Positions 44,490 to 53,670 of a stretch of DNA of 64,000 nt are shown piece after piece. Position 1 is the first letter of the stretch. Every line of letters begins with the position of its first letter. Position numbers and translations under genes: made by a program. The notes under the pieces were generated by a model. That model searched no databases. It had not been told where the DNA came from and saw only the letters and a program-made list of their open reading frames with translations. The stretch is taken from positions 2,232,001 to 2,296,000 of the forward strand of contig NZ_CP065383.1 in the NCBI RefSeq assembly GCF_015775515.1. The letters are read 5' to 3'. The stretch is from Atribacter laminatus (GTDB lineage: Bacteria; Atribacterota; Atribacteria; Atribacterales; Atribacteraceae).

Positions 44490-45344
44490 CTACTCCTTTT
44501 TTAAAAGTTTGGATAAATCTTCATTCTGATTGACAGCGCCAAATGAGGGTGATGATTCGTTAATCGCTGTCGCACTGATTGGATAATAACAATTCTTTTC
44601 ATCATCGCTGAATTGTGAAAAATGAATATTTACCTTAAAGACTCTTTTTAGTATCTCTGATTGAAAGGCTTTTTCTTTTTCGGTATAGAGTGATATTCCC
44701 TGGGGTTCAAAGAAAAGAACTCTATCAGCCAATAAGGGAGCCATAAAAAGATCGTGAACCGAAGTAACCACCAGAGATCCTTTCCGAACCAAGTCTTTGA
44801 GTAATTGAATAAAAAATAATGAATAATGAATATCTAAGTTCGAAAAAGGTTCGTCGAGAAGCAGAATTGGTGTTTGCTGACAAAGTGAACGGGCCAGAGC
44901 AACCCGTTGTTTTTCTCCACCACTAATTTCAGTCATTTTTTTGTAGGCTAATTCACTTAAACCAGTTTTTTCTAATATGGATAGAGTGATATGATGGTCT
45001 TTCTGAGAATAATCGGAAAAGTTTGATTTATAGGGATAACGCCCCATAAGAACCGTTTCATAAACGGTAAAGGGAAAATGTACGGCATAATTTTGTGGTA
45101 CGAAGGAAACGAGTTGGGCAATTTTTGATCGTTTATAAGAATGAAGATCAATGCTGTTGAGCCGAATTGAACCTGAGACCGGTTTAAGGAAGCCATTTAA
45201 AATTCGAAGCAAGGTGGTTTTTCCGCTTCCATTTGTTCCTAAAAGGACATAAGAGCAGCCTCTTTCTAAGTTTAGAAAAAGTTTTTTAATAATTGGCTTA
45301 TGGGGTAAATAGTGAAAACTGAGGTTTTCTAAGATAAAACTCAT
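44490..45344 (-). CDS. ABC transporter ATPase (BtuD/FecE type)
   Basis: A ~284-residue ATPase. Walker A GTNGSGKTT, signature ISGGEKQRVALARSL and Walker B LLLDEPFSNLD are intact, and the Q-loop reads SFVPQNY. The start chosen is ATG 45344, which overlaps the permease stop by four bases (ATGA); the frame extends 13 codons further upstream into the permease gene but has no better start. It drives the FecCD permease and the SLH-bearing binding protein. Confidence 0.92.
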   Translation of the reverse strand: MSFILENLSFHYLPHKPIIKKLFLNLERGCSYVLLGTNGSGKTTLLRILNGFLKPVSGSIRLNSIDLHSYKRSKIAQLVSFVPQNYAVHFPFTVYETVLMGRYPYKSNFSDYSQKDHHITLSILEKTGLSELAYKKMTEISGGEKQRVALARSLCQQTPILLLDEPFSNLDIHYSLFFIQLLKDLVRKGSLVVTSVHDLFMAPLLADRVLFFEPQGISLYTEKEKAFQSEILKRVFKVNIHFSQFSDDEKNCYYPISATAINESSPSFGAVNQNEDLSKLLKKE

Positions 45345-46396
45345 TGATATTTTTGTCCTTCCGATTTTACCAGGAGAACGCAAAAAAATGGACCTCCCAA
45401 TAGAGTTGTAATCACTCCAACCGGTATCTCGAGTTGAAAAAAAGCTCGGACAATATTATCGGCAACTAAGAGCAAAAGGGCTCCTCCGATGATGGAAATT
45501 GGAAGGAGTAATCGATGATCGGGTCCTATTACAATTCGGAATAAATGAGGAACGATAAGGCCGACAAACCCGATCACTCCTCCAATTGATACCGCAGCAG
45601 CAATGGCAAAAGAAGAAATAATCAAAGTAAATAACCGAATAAAAACTGGGTTTAAACCTAACTGAAGAGCTTGGTCGTCACCAAGACAGAGGATATTCAG
45701 AGAATCGCTGACCAAAACCAGCATGATGAAAAGGATAACGCTAAAAGGCAATAGGAGGGTGATATTTTGCCAGGTTAATCCTACCAAACTTCCCATGATC
45801 CAAAAAAGGACGCTGCTCACCTCTTCCTTAAAAAGATACTTTAAAAAGCTAATACCAGCTGAAAATATTGAGCTGACAATGACCCCTGATAAGATAAGCC
45901 GAGTTGGGTACAGGGTTTTTCTAGTCCCACCCAAAAGAATAACAATCACTAACGAAATCAATCCCCAAAAAAATGCTAAAAATACCGGATTTTGAAATCC
46001 TAAATAAAGAGCCAGAGCGCCGCCGAAAGCCGCACCAGAAGAAATCCCCAGGGTAAAGGGACTGGCTAAAGGGTTGAGCAGGACCGCTTGAAATAACGTT
46101 CCACATCCAGCGAGAATGCCACCAATCAACATACTTCCCAAAATGCGGGGAAGACGAATATTAAAAACCACATCATGCCATAGTTGATTTTCACTGGTGT
46201 GACTAAACATAATAGTAAGAACATCGAGAAAAGGAATATGAATAAATCCAGAACCACAAAAGAAGAAAAACATTATAACTAACCCACTTAAAAGAATGAA
46301 GGTTAGGATACCCGCTCTTTTTTTTCTTTCAAAGAAAACCCGAGACCGGTCAGCTATCCCTGACCGGTCTCGGATGAATCCACAATGAGTCATCAT
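45341..46396 (-). CDS. ABC transporter permease (BtuC/FecCD family)
   Basis: A 351-residue, ~9-10 helix permease. Family blocks include NIRLPRILGSMLIGGILAGC (split ~83-103), SGAAFGGALAL (~140), LGDDQALQLGLN (~240) and GVIGFVGLIVPHLFRIVIG (~275-293), where the ATPase docks. It begins four bases inside the cbiK stop (ATGA). A perfect 13-bp inverted repeat sits in its first codons (46341-46372). Imported ligand is probably a corrinoid, cobalt chelate or heme-like compound, given the riboswitch. Confidence 0.92.
   Translation of the reverse strand: MMTHCGFIRDRSGIADRSRVFFERKKRAGILTFILLSGLVIMFFFFCGSGFIHIPFLDVLTIMFSHTSENQLWHDVVFNIRLPRILGSMLIGGILAGCGTLFQAVLLNPLASPFTLGISSGAAFGGALALYLGFQNPVFLAFFWGLISLVIVILLGGTRKTLYPTRLILSGVIVSSIFSAGISFLKYLFKEEVSSVLFWIMGSLVGLTWQNITLLLPFSVILFIMLVLVSDSLNILCLGDDQALQLGLNPVFIRLFTLIISSFAIAAAVSIGGVIGFVGLIVPHLFRIVIGPDHRLLLPISIIGGALLLLVADNIVRAFFQLEIPVGVITTLLGGPFFCVLLVKSEGQKYQ
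46341..46372 (-). other. perfect 13-bp inverted repeat in the first codons of the permease gene
   Basis: CGAGACCGGTCAG (46341-46353) and CTGACCGGTCTCG (46360-46372) pair fully around a 6-base loop. Its position 20-55 bases after the permease start codon would place a strong mRNA hairpin in the ribosome-binding path. Confidence 0.75.
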
Positions 46397-47286
46397 TTCT
46401 TAGGAAAGAGGTCTTTGATATGATCAATCCAGATTTGGACCATTTGATCGTTTTCTCCTAAACCATCTAGGGTGGTTTGAACCTCATAGCCAGCTTTTTT
46501 AAGTACCGTCTTCCAGGAATCGGCTTCATCTCCAGCAATATCATTGCGAGCATGGTCTCCGGCGACCAACATAAAGGTTTTTAGGGTGACTCGTTGAGCA
46601 TTCATGGACTGTAACTGGACAAGAACATCTTCGATGGTTGGATACCCTTCAATGGTTCCAACCAGTACCTTGGGTCCATAGTGTTTTTGAAGTATATTTT
46701 GGAGCTGAGAATAACAGCTGTTGGCGGGATGCTCGGTTCCATGACCGACTAAAACCAATACCTCTCCAGCATTGGAAGCGTATTGCTTCATATCGTTTTC
46801 TAAAGCAACCACGATCTTTTCATAATCAACTTCGCTGGTCAGCAAGGGATCACCGATTTCGATTCGAGAAAAAATAGGCTGAAAGTGAGGATCGTTCATG
46901 GTTCCAAAAGCCTTGGTGATGGAAAGAATCTCGTGGAATTCACTCCCCGACATGATTTGCAGAGGTTGAACGACTACTGAAGCAAAACCTTCATCGGCTA
47001 ATTTTGCCAAAGCTGAAATGGGACTGTCGATAATCACGCCATCTCGTTCTTTGAGAATGTTTCGGATAATTCGTGAACCATAACTCAACACGATAGTATA
47101 TTCGGGAAATGCTTGTTGAGCTGCTTTTACCACGTTTTCAATGGAAACAGCAGCTTCATGGTAAGACGTTCCAAAAGCAGCGATGAGTATTGCTGATTTT
47201 TCTTGCTGCTCAGCAGCATAAACTTGAAAACTGGTTAAAATCAATACCACCATTAAAAAAAGAAAAATTGTGTTTTTACAACTCAT
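46393..47286 (-). CDS. cbiK: exported CbiK-type sirohydrochlorin cobaltochelatase
   Basis: A 297-residue chelatase that inserts cobalt into sirohydrochlorin in the anaerobic B12 route. Residues 1-24 are a clear signal peptide (FLMVVLILTSFQVYA-AE), unlike cytosolic CbiK of enterics, but like the periplasmic CbiKP of Desulfovibrio. Metal-site histidines are His182 (VGHGTEHPA) and His245 (VAGDHARND); LIAAFGTSYHEAA (34-46) is the family start. It is first in an operon with a FecCD-type permease and ATPase and an SLH-linked binder, all under a cobalamin riboswitch. A role in metal or tetrapyrrole uptake rather than pathway synthesis is possible. Confidence 0.9.
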   Translation of the reverse strand: MSCKNTIFLFLMVVLILTSFQVYAAEQQEKSAILIAAFGTSYHEAAVSIENVVKAAQQAFPEYTIVLSYGSRIIRNILKERDGVIIDSPISALAKLADEGFASVVVQPLQIMSGSEFHEILSITKAFGTMNDPHFQPIFSRIEIGDPLLTSEVDYEKIVVALENDMKQYASNAGEVLVLVGHGTEHPANSCYSQLQNILQKHYGPKVLVGTIEGYPTIEDVLVQLQSMNAQRVTLKTFMLVAGDHARNDIAGDEADSWKTVLKKAGYEVQTTLDGLGENDQMVQIWIDHIKDLFPKK

Positions 47287-47342
47287 TGCTAAGACCTCCC
47301 TTATGAATTAAATAATATTGGTTCTTTCTTCACCCGGGGGAT

Positions 47343-47384
47343 CAAGCAAAAAAATAAATCGCCTTTTGTCTCTCGCAAAAGCCG
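47343..47384 (-). terminator. riboswitch-controlled terminator before cbiK
   Basis: On the minus strand a 9-bp stem with one mismatch (47360-47368 with 47376-47384, loop CGAGAGA) is followed by ATTTATTTTTTTG. It lies between the cobalamin aptamer and the cbiK start, so ligand binding would favour termination. Confidence 0.8.
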
Positions 47385-47389
47385 AAATT

Positions 47390-47562
47390 TCCCTGATTCC
47401 TCGGGTTGGTATCCTGACTTGAAGGCGCATCCTACTCGGTTCTCCTTCCCAGCTTAATTCGCCAGTGGTTTTTTGAACCTTTCGTTCCTTCTCACAGTGG
47501 CGGGACCGCACCGGATTTTCACCGGTTTCCCAATTTCCCGTGGAAGATTGCTATTCGATTGT
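47390..47562 (-). promoter_or_regulatory. cobalamin riboswitch upstream of cbiK
   Basis: In minus-strand reading the core runs AAACCGGTGAAAATCCGG, GGTCCCGCCACTGTGAG, then the ACTGG / GGAAGG arms and the B12 box AGTCAGGATACC (47408-47419). All are hallmark elements of the Cobalamin family. The adjoining terminator shows transcriptional control. Boundaries are approximate. Confidence 0.95.
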
Positions 47563-47630
47563 CTACTGGTATGAATCTTAATTTAAATAGTTCAATTTTG
47601 CAAGGAAAAATGAACTATTATTGAAAAATT

Positions 47631-48329
47631 TTAAAGGTTAGTTTTCTTTAAAATGATACTTGAGAAATATCCATAATGATCGAGTGCGGTTTTATGATTT
47701 AAATCCCGAATCGTCTCTTGATCGGTTCCTATTTCGCAACAGATCTTTCGAACTGAAAACTCTCGGGTTTGGGACTCAAAATGAGCTAAGTTTGCTATTT
47801 GATTGATTTTATAGATAACCACAGTATCACTTAAACCTAAAACCGAAGATATCTTTTCATGGTTTACATCACCGGTGATAACTGATAAAGTTTGGTTGTT
47901 TCCTACTGCTGGAATCTGAAGGCGAGATAGAGCTAATTGATAGGCACTTAAACCTGGAATAATATCAATTTTAATTTCAGGATATTGTTCCTGCAAAAAT
48001 TGATGGAGCTGAAAATAACTGGAATATAAAAAAGGATCTCCGATAATGAGAAATGCCGCTTGATCGTAAAGTTTTAATTTGGTCATCATCGAATCAATAT
48101 TCGATTGAATGATTTCCGAAAATCGAGGATTGGAGAAATATGGAAAATACAACGGAACAATTGAGACACTTTTTGAGATGTAGGGAAGAGCAGTATGATA
48201 AGCTCGGCTGGATAAATCACTTTTCATCGAAGGGACAAATATCAATTGGCTGTTTTCGATGACCTTCTTCGCTTTCACGGTAACCAATTCGGGATCTCCA
48301 GGACCGAGACCAACCACTGACAGTTTCAA
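47631..48329 (-). CDS. cbiL: cobalt-factor II C20-methyltransferase (CbiL)
   Basis: A 232-residue SAM-dependent methyltransferase. The N-terminal LSVVGLGPGDPELVTVKA (3-20) and FLIIGDPFLYSSYFQL (~92-107) with the PGLSAYQLA loop fit the tetrapyrrole methylase fold; the position after cbiGH and the ELVTVKA-IFVPS form support CbiL/CobI over other members. It methylates C20 of the cobalt-precorrin. It overlaps cbiGH by four bases and is the last gene of the cbi operon. Confidence 0.88.
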   Translation of the reverse strand: MKLSVVGLGPGDPELVTVKAKKVIENSQLIFVPSMKSDLSSRAYHTALPYISKSVSIVPLYFPYFSNPRFSEIIQSNIDSMMTKLKLYDQAAFLIIGDPFLYSSYFQLHQFLQEQYPEIKIDIIPGLSAYQLALSRLQIPAVGNNQTLSVITGDVNHEKISSVLGLSDTVVIYKINQIANLAHFESQTREFSVRKICCEIGTDQETIRDLNHKTALDHYGYFSSIILKKTNL

Positions 48330-50026
48330 AGATTATACCCCCTATCAGTAATGAGATATTTTCCAAGGCGTTTGTTTCTTAACCCTCCAATAATCAGCAG
48401 CGTGTTCATGTCAAGATTGGAATGAACCAGCTGTTGGAGCTGGATGAATTCCTTGGTCCCATCTTTTTTAATGATGGCCACGTTGGTTTCTAATCCCCGA
48501 TTTTGTTGAACGATATCAACCAGCTCTTCAATTTTTTGAGACCGATCCTTTTTAACTAAGTTATAGACTACGATTGGAAGCTCAGTTTGAGCAAGGAGTT
48601 GAAGATTGGTGATAATATTATCCCAGCCAATTAAATAATCACTCAGACTGATAACACAAAAACCATTTACCAACGGAGACCCAATCAGAGAAGCCCCCCA
48701 AATGGCTGCTGTAATTCCGGGAACGATACGCCATGGAATGTTTTCTTGGATTGCCAGTTCCACCCCCGGAGCTGTCATTCCAAACACCCCTGAATCGCCA
48801 CTGCTGATTACCGCTACCCGATTCCCTTTTTTAACCAATTCAATCGCTTTTTTTACCCGCTGGATTTCTTCGCCCATCTGGGTAAAAATCGATAGAATGC
48901 GGTTTTGATAACGAAAAGGCACCATTTTTAGATAGGTCTCATACCCAATGATCAGGTCACTTTCTTCAAGGGCTTGTATGGCTTGGATAGTCATCAGGTT
49001 GGGCTGACCGGGTCCGATTCCAACAAACATTAAACTTCCCTGAGGATTCCAGGGGAGTCGTCCTAAGGCAAAGGTCATATCGGGATAGACGGTTTTTCCC
49101 ACTAAAATCTCAGCACCACGAATAATCAACGACGGTTCAGATAAACCGGGAATTTTTAAATGTTTTTGGGCACAAGGAGAATAAAATTCCCCGGAAACAT
49201 TCTTTAGTTGATCTGGTGAATATCCGGTAATATTAATTGAAATTTTTTGAACCAAGGGGAGAAGTGAAGGAACTTTTCGGTCAAGAGTGAGGACTTCAGC
49301 CACTGAAAGGTGGGAATATTTATTTTTTTCAATAAAATCATGGTAAGAATCTACAAATTTATCGAGGGAAAACTGCTTTCGAAATCCAGTTCCGATTACT
49401 AAAGAACGAGGTCGTACAAAAACCGCTTTTGGGGAAGAAAAAATCCGATCAGTGAGATATAAAAAGGGTTCTTGGGGAAATTGGTGGTGAGATGATTGAA
49501 TTTGATATCCAGGGAAATAGGGTGGTGAAAAGGGTTCATCAAAACAAATGGGAATAATTTCGCCCTCTATCAGACGACTTTGAATGGTTTTTAAAAGATA
49601 ATGAGGATCTTCAATTTGGCAATCCAATCGCTCGGCGATCTCTTCTGGACTGAGATAACCGCAGGCATCGGTTCCAGTCGTGATCACCGGTATGAGTTGA
49701 AGCTGTTCAGCAATTAAACGACAGAGGGTATTCATGGAACGGGAATGGCCTCCGTTCACCACGATACAAAACTTGGCAGCTCCATCAATGACGATGATTC
49801 CCGGATCGATCAGTTTGTTTTTGAGAAAGGGCGCAGTCAATCGAGTAGCAATTCCAAGGCTTCCTATAAAAATTAAGATGACATCAGTTTCCCATTTTTC
49901 CTGAAGGTTTTTTTGGGAATTTTTCCAACCTTCGACGAATTGAACTGGTTGCAAAAAATCAAAATCGGCAATATTTTTTGCTAAGAGAGCATAGTGTTTA
50001 TGAAAAGGGAAAATGACGGTTTTCAT
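48326..50026 (-). CDS. cbiGH: fused CbiG - CbiH (precorrin ring-contraction enzymes)
   Basis: A 566-residue fusion. Residues ~1-315 are CbiG: FIGSLGIATRLTAPFLK (~54-70), VVNGGHSRSMNTL (~91) and VIGTGFRKQF (~212) with the C-terminal SVAEVLTLDRK block; CbiG opens the delta-lactone after ring contraction. Residues ~325-566 are CbiH/CobJ, the C17-methyltransferase: LMFVGIGPGQPNLMTIQA (~331-348), AVISSGDSGVFGMTA (~405) and IVPGITAAIWGASLIGSP. The fusion gives stoichiometric coupling of consecutive steps. It overlaps cbiF by 29 bases. Confidence 0.93.
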   Translation of the reverse strand: MKTVIFPFHKHYALLAKNIADFDFLQPVQFVEGWKNSQKNLQEKWETDVILIFIGSLGIATRLTAPFLKNKLIDPGIIVIDGAAKFCIVVNGGHSRSMNTLCRLIAEQLQLIPVITTGTDACGYLSPEEIAERLDCQIEDPHYLLKTIQSRLIEGEIIPICFDEPFSPPYFPGYQIQSSHHQFPQEPFLYLTDRIFSSPKAVFVRPRSLVIGTGFRKQFSLDKFVDSYHDFIEKNKYSHLSVAEVLTLDRKVPSLLPLVQKISINITGYSPDQLKNVSGEFYSPCAQKHLKIPGLSEPSLIIRGAEILVGKTVYPDMTFALGRLPWNPQGSLMFVGIGPGQPNLMTIQAIQALEESDLIIGYETYLKMVPFRYQNRILSIFTQMGEEIQRVKKAIELVKKGNRVAVISSGDSGVFGMTAPGVELAIQENIPWRIVPGITAAIWGASLIGSPLVNGFCVISLSDYLIGWDNIITNLQLLAQTELPIVVYNLVKKDRSQKIEELVDIVQQNRGLETNVAIIKKDGTKEFIQLQQLVHSNLDMNTLLIIGGLRNKRLGKYLITDRGYNL

Positions 50027-50759
50027 TTATCCATTCTCCATAAAGATATGATCGATAGCGCTCCGAATGATTTAAAAAAGGTCCAATCAGGAGCGTTGCA
50101 GAGCGGTGGATTCCAGCCTCTTTTACTGCTTGAGAAATTTTTTCCAAGGTGCTCTGAATAATACGTTCATCCGGCCAAGTTACTCGATAAGCACAGATTA
50201 TTGGGGTCTCTAATGGATATATTTTTGATAATTCTTCAACCACCTGATCGATAAAACCACTACTGAGGAGGATGACCATCGAGGTTCGATGAGCTGCCAG
50301 GGTTGAAAGCTGTTCGCTTTCTGGTACAGGAGTTTGTCCGCCCATTCGAGTAATGATCAGAGTTTGAGTCCCATGGGGAAGAGTGTATTCCTTTTTAATC
50401 CTGGAAGCCACTGCGCCGACCGAGGACACACCGGGTATGACTTGATAGTTGATGCCGCGGTTATCTAATTCATTGATTTGTTCCTGGATTGCTCCATATA
50501 GAGAAGGGTCTCCGGAATGAAGTCGAATAACTAGGTGATTTTGAGAGACTTCTTGGATCATATAATCGATGATTTCTTCGAGCGTATGGGTTGAGCTGTC
50601 AACTAATCTCGTCTGAGGAGAACATACTTTTAGAATGTCATGGTTTACCAAAGAACCGGCATAGATAACACAATCGGCTTTTTCTAAAAGCTTTTTCCCT
50701 TTTAGGGTTATGAGTTCAGGATCTCCTGGTCCTGCGCCGACAAAATAGACCGGGGTCAT
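49998..50759 (-). CDS. cbiF: cobalt-precorrin-4 C11-methyltransferase
   Basis: A 253-residue SAM methyltransferase. PVYFVGAGPGDPELITLKGK (3-22), CVIYAGSLVNHDIL (~30-43), VIRLHSGDPSLYGAIQEQ and LPHGTQTLIITRMGGQTP (~125-142) are the CbiF/CobM signatures. It methylates C11 in the corrin pathway. It starts four bases inside the end of cbiET (ATGA-type overlap). Confidence 0.95.
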   Translation of the reverse strand: MTPVYFVGAGPGDPELITLKGKKLLEKADCVIYAGSLVNHDILKVCSPQTRLVDSSTHTLEEIIDYMIQEVSQNHLVIRLHSGDPSLYGAIQEQINELDNRGINYQVIPGVSSVGAVASRIKKEYTLPHGTQTLIITRMGGQTPVPESEQLSTLAAHRTSMVILLSSGFIDQVVEELSKIYPLETPIICAYRVTWPDERIIQSTLEKISQAVKEAGIHRSATLLIGPFLNHSERYRSYLYGEWINENRHFPFS

Positions 50760-51949
50760 GATTTAACTGCCTTGATAAAAAAAATGGGATTGAGAGATTT
50801 CACCATCAAGTTTTTATCATTGGGATCAATCCGGGATATACTTTGCTGAAAAATCGATAAAGGCTGAAAAGGATTATTTTTTATCCGATTTATCCCCTCA
50901 GTCACATGCAAAAGAGACAGAGCAGTCATAACCAAGATTCCTCCTTTTTTTAATAATTTAGAACTATTATCGATAATCGAGGATAGAGAACCTCCACTTC
51001 CTCCAATAAAAATGCGATCGAAGAGCTTTTGGGGAATGTCGTTCGGTGCTGTACCATGGATGCATTGAACATTATCGATCCTAAAACGTTCACAGTTTTG
51101 CTGAATGAGCTGACAGGCTTCTTGATTTTTTTCCAGAGAAAATAAAATACCTTCGGATATCCGTCGAGCAATATCAATGGTAATGCCGCCTGAACCGCCA
51201 CCTATTTCCAGTACAGTCATGGCTGGTGAGAGCTCCAGTAATGAACAAACCATCATTCGGGTCTCTTTTTTTGAAAAAGGGATATTGGTGCGAATATAAT
51301 CCTCGTCCTCAAAAAAACCGATCCCTTTTCTCTCTCCCGGGGAAAGGTAAATGAGGACAAGATCGCTTTTGGAAAGGTGAGTACTGCAGAGTTCTTGAAC
51401 AGTACCCGATTGGATGAATTCCTCAGGAAGAGACAGGTTGACACCTAACGTTCCCCTCCGGTTGGGAGAAACCAAAGCGGCAATTTTTAGAAGATCGGTT
51501 GCCGAATGAAGACCACCGGTAAAAACCATCATTTCATACCCTTGTTCCAAAGCCAGAATGAACGGTGAGAGTTTTTTATTTCCATGCAAATTGATAATTT
51601 TGAGAGTGTTCCAGTTTATTTTTAAACGACTGCAAAAATACTGAAAACTACTGATTCCGGGGATAACTTCGATATTGAGTGGAAAGTGAAAATTATTCAA
51701 TAAGCTAAAGAGTGTTGCGTCACCGGATATCAAAACCGCAGTCAATTCATGTTTATTTTGAAATTCGATTAATTGATGGAACAAGCTATTCATATTGACG
51801 GTTAATTTAACTTTATTTTGATGTTCCCACAAATCGAGTAAGTCAGGTCGTCCGATTAAAACCTGGGATTGAGCAATGACCTGATGAGCCATGGGGAGTA
51901 GATATTGAGGATTTCCTGGGCCGGTGCTGATAAAAACAATCCTATTCAT
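50756..51949 (-). CDS. cbiET: fused CbiE - CbiT (C5/C15 methyltransferase-decarboxylase)
   Basis: A ~397-residue fusion equal to CobL. The N-terminal ~205 residues are CbiE (IVFISTGPGNPQYLLPMA, VLISGDATLFSLL, IPGISSFQYFCSRL), C5-methylating. The C-terminal part is CbiT, with the SAM loop TVLEIGGGSGGITIDIAR (~241-258) and FDRIFIGGSGGSL, acting at C15 with decarboxylation of the C12 acetate. ATG 51949 after AAAGGA is preferred; ATG 51958 three codons earlier is also possible. It overlaps cbiD's end. Confidence 0.92.
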   Translation of the reverse strand: MNRIVFISTGPGNPQYLLPMAHQVIAQSQVLIGRPDLLDLWEHQNKVKLTVNMNSLFHQLIEFQNKHELTAVLISGDATLFSLLNNFHFPLNIEVIPGISSFQYFCSRLKINWNTLKIINLHGNKKLSPFILALEQGYEMMVFTGGLHSATDLLKIAALVSPNRRGTLGVNLSLPEEFIQSGTVQELCSTHLSKSDLVLIYLSPGERKGIGFFEDEDYIRTNIPFSKKETRMMVCSLLELSPAMTVLEIGGGSGGITIDIARRISEGILFSLEKNQEACQLIQQNCERFRIDNVQCIHGTAPNDIPQKLFDRIFIGGSGGSLSSIIDNSSKLLKKGGILVMTALSLLHVTEGINRIKNNPFQPLSIFQQSISRIDPNDKNLMVKSLNPIFFIKAVKS

Positions 51950-53003
51950 CAAGAACATCCTTTCCCAAGAGGCCTTGTTTTAGCGAAAAAATATATACTT
52001 CAACCGATAACTCACCTTTGATCCTTTTGTTAATTTTCCGAGTAATTTCATGGGCAAGATAATCCCAGAATTGAGCAGCCGTTGGCCAACTAATTAAGAT
52101 TTGAGAAACCTGTTCAGCTGTGGTAGCTAACCAAATATCATCAAAAAATTGAGTTGGTAAACCAAATCGAACTAAATGGGCAAATAGTATTTCTCGTCGG
52201 GCATCGGCAACCTGGTTATGAGTGTTAAATATTCCACCAGCAATTTTTACCATTTTTCCAATTTGACCAATCACAACGATTCTTTTTGCTTTTTCGATTC
52301 GAGCAGTATCCAGAGCAAATCCGATATATCCAGATGTACGGATGATGTATTGAGAATCCCAGCCAAGGCTTTGAGCAAACTTCTCTCCATAATTTCCTGG
52401 AACCAGGACCAAGGTGGGAAACCCCAGAGCGATTCGTTGACGAATTTGTAAGCGAATCGTTTCCATAAAAGAACTTTGTGACATGGGGAAGACTCTTCCC
52501 GTAGTTCCTAAGATAGAAATACCGCCTTCTATACCCAGCTCGGAATTGAATGTTTGGGTTGCTATCTTCGATCCATTCGGAACATATATTTCAACCTGAA
52601 GGTCCCAGTATTTGGGAAGAAATCGCAGTAAGTTATCGGTGATTTGTTTTTTGGGAACGGGATTAATAGCCCATTCTCCTGGTTCGAGATATAAACCCGG
52701 TTTGGTTACTTTTCCAACTCCTTCTCCCCCAATAATCGAGATATTCTGTTTTCCTGGTCTTAGTAGGAGAGAAGCACCGATCAATATACCATCGGTGACA
52801 TCCGGGTCATCGCCAGCATACTTTTTCACCATTGAGAAATAGTGTCCATCGGATCTTACTCCAACTTGAATAATTTCAACGTCGATATATTCTCCATTGG
52901 GAAGCTGAGTCTTGACATAAGAAGGGTCTTTTCCTAAGGCCTTAAAAAGTGCTCCAAGAGCGGCAGCCGATGCACAAGTTCCAGTAGTGATTCCCAATTT
53001 CAT
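51942..53003 (-). CDS. cbiD: cobalt-precorrin-5B C1-methyltransferase
   Basis: A 353-residue enzyme that methylates C1. The N-terminal LGITTGTCASAAALGALFKA (2-21) is diagnostic, with GGEGVGKVTKPGL (~114), TGRVFPMS, and a late FALDTARIEKAKRIVVIGQI region. It starts four bases inside cbiC's end. Length is normal. Confidence 0.95.
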   Translation of the reverse strand: MKLGITTGTCASAAALGALFKALGKDPSYVKTQLPNGEYIDVEIIQVGVRSDGHYFSMVKKYAGDDPDVTDGILIGASLLLRPGKQNISIIGGEGVGKVTKPGLYLEPGEWAINPVPKKQITDNLLRFLPKYWDLQVEIYVPNGSKIATQTFNSELGIEGGISILGTTGRVFPMSQSSFMETIRLQIRQRIALGFPTLVLVPGNYGEKFAQSLGWDSQYIIRTSGYIGFALDTARIEKAKRIVVIGQIGKMVKIAGGIFNTHNQVADARREILFAHLVRFGLPTQFFDDIWLATTAEQVSQILISWPTAAQFWDYLAHEITRKINKRIKGELSVEVYIFSLKQGLLGKDVLDE

Positions 53004-53623
53004 CCTTTAATCTCCATTCCATTTTCTCCCAGCTTTTTTTTAAGAAGGGCATTGAAGACTGAAGCAGCTATAGAGCTTCCTCCGCGAGGACCGGAAAGAA
53101 CGACAGCTGGAACACCGGTTTGCAACAATTGCTGTTTGGAAAAAGCTGCCGAGATAAAACCAACCGGCATGCCGATGACAAAATCAGCCTGATATCCCCG
53201 GTTGATATGTTGAACTAATCGAAGGAGACCAGTTGGAGCATTTCCAAAAATAAATTTTCGGATGTTTTTTTCACAACTTAAATCTACAGCTGCTTCTGAG
53301 CGGGTTATATTATCCCGTTGAGCTCGGGCATAACATTCTTGTTGATGAACGAAAACAGTGAGTTTGATTCCACATTGCTGAAGGAGACGAGGGGATATTC
53401 CACTGGAAACCATTTCAGTATCACAATAAATTTCGGAACCGGATTCGATTTTATTCATTGAGGTCTCAATGAAACCTGGTTGAATAAAAATAAGTGAAGC
53501 GATCGAAAAGTCAGCGGTTGCGTGAACGGCTCGCTCGACGAGGAAACGACCATACTCGGGAAGGGAATAATGATCTAAAACGGTTTTAATCAGCTGAAGA
53601 CTTTGTGATTCAATAGAATCCAT
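53000..53623 (-). CDS. cbiC: cobalt-precorrin-8 methylmutase
   Basis: A 207-residue mutase that moves the C11 methyl to C12. Blocks YGRFLVERAVHATADFSIAS (the catalytic His is in VHATAD), DTEMVSSGI, NITRSEAAVDL and VGFISAAFSKQQLL are CbiC/CobH hallmarks. The frame is open for 27 more codons upstream from a TTG, but that stretch carries the riboswitch terminator, whereas ATG 53623 follows AAAGAGG by 8 bases; it is therefore the start. First gene of the cbi operon. Confidence 0.95.
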   Translation of the reverse strand: MDSIESQSLQLIKTVLDHYSLPEYGRFLVERAVHATADFSIASLIFIQPGFIETSMNKIESGSEIYCDTEMVSSGISPRLLQQCGIKLTVFVHQQECYARAQRDNITRSEAAVDLSCEKNIRKFIFGNAPTGLLRLVQHINRGYQADFVIGMPVGFISAAFSKQQLLQTGVPAVVLSGPRGGSSIAASVFNALLKKKLGENGMEIKG

Positions 53624-53670
53624 TATATCGACCTCTTTCAAAGTTAAATAAGCCTGATGACCCGGGTCGA

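Noticed and set aside
47308-47511. 67-codon minus-strand frame before cbiK
   Set aside because: It lies within the riboswitch and terminator.
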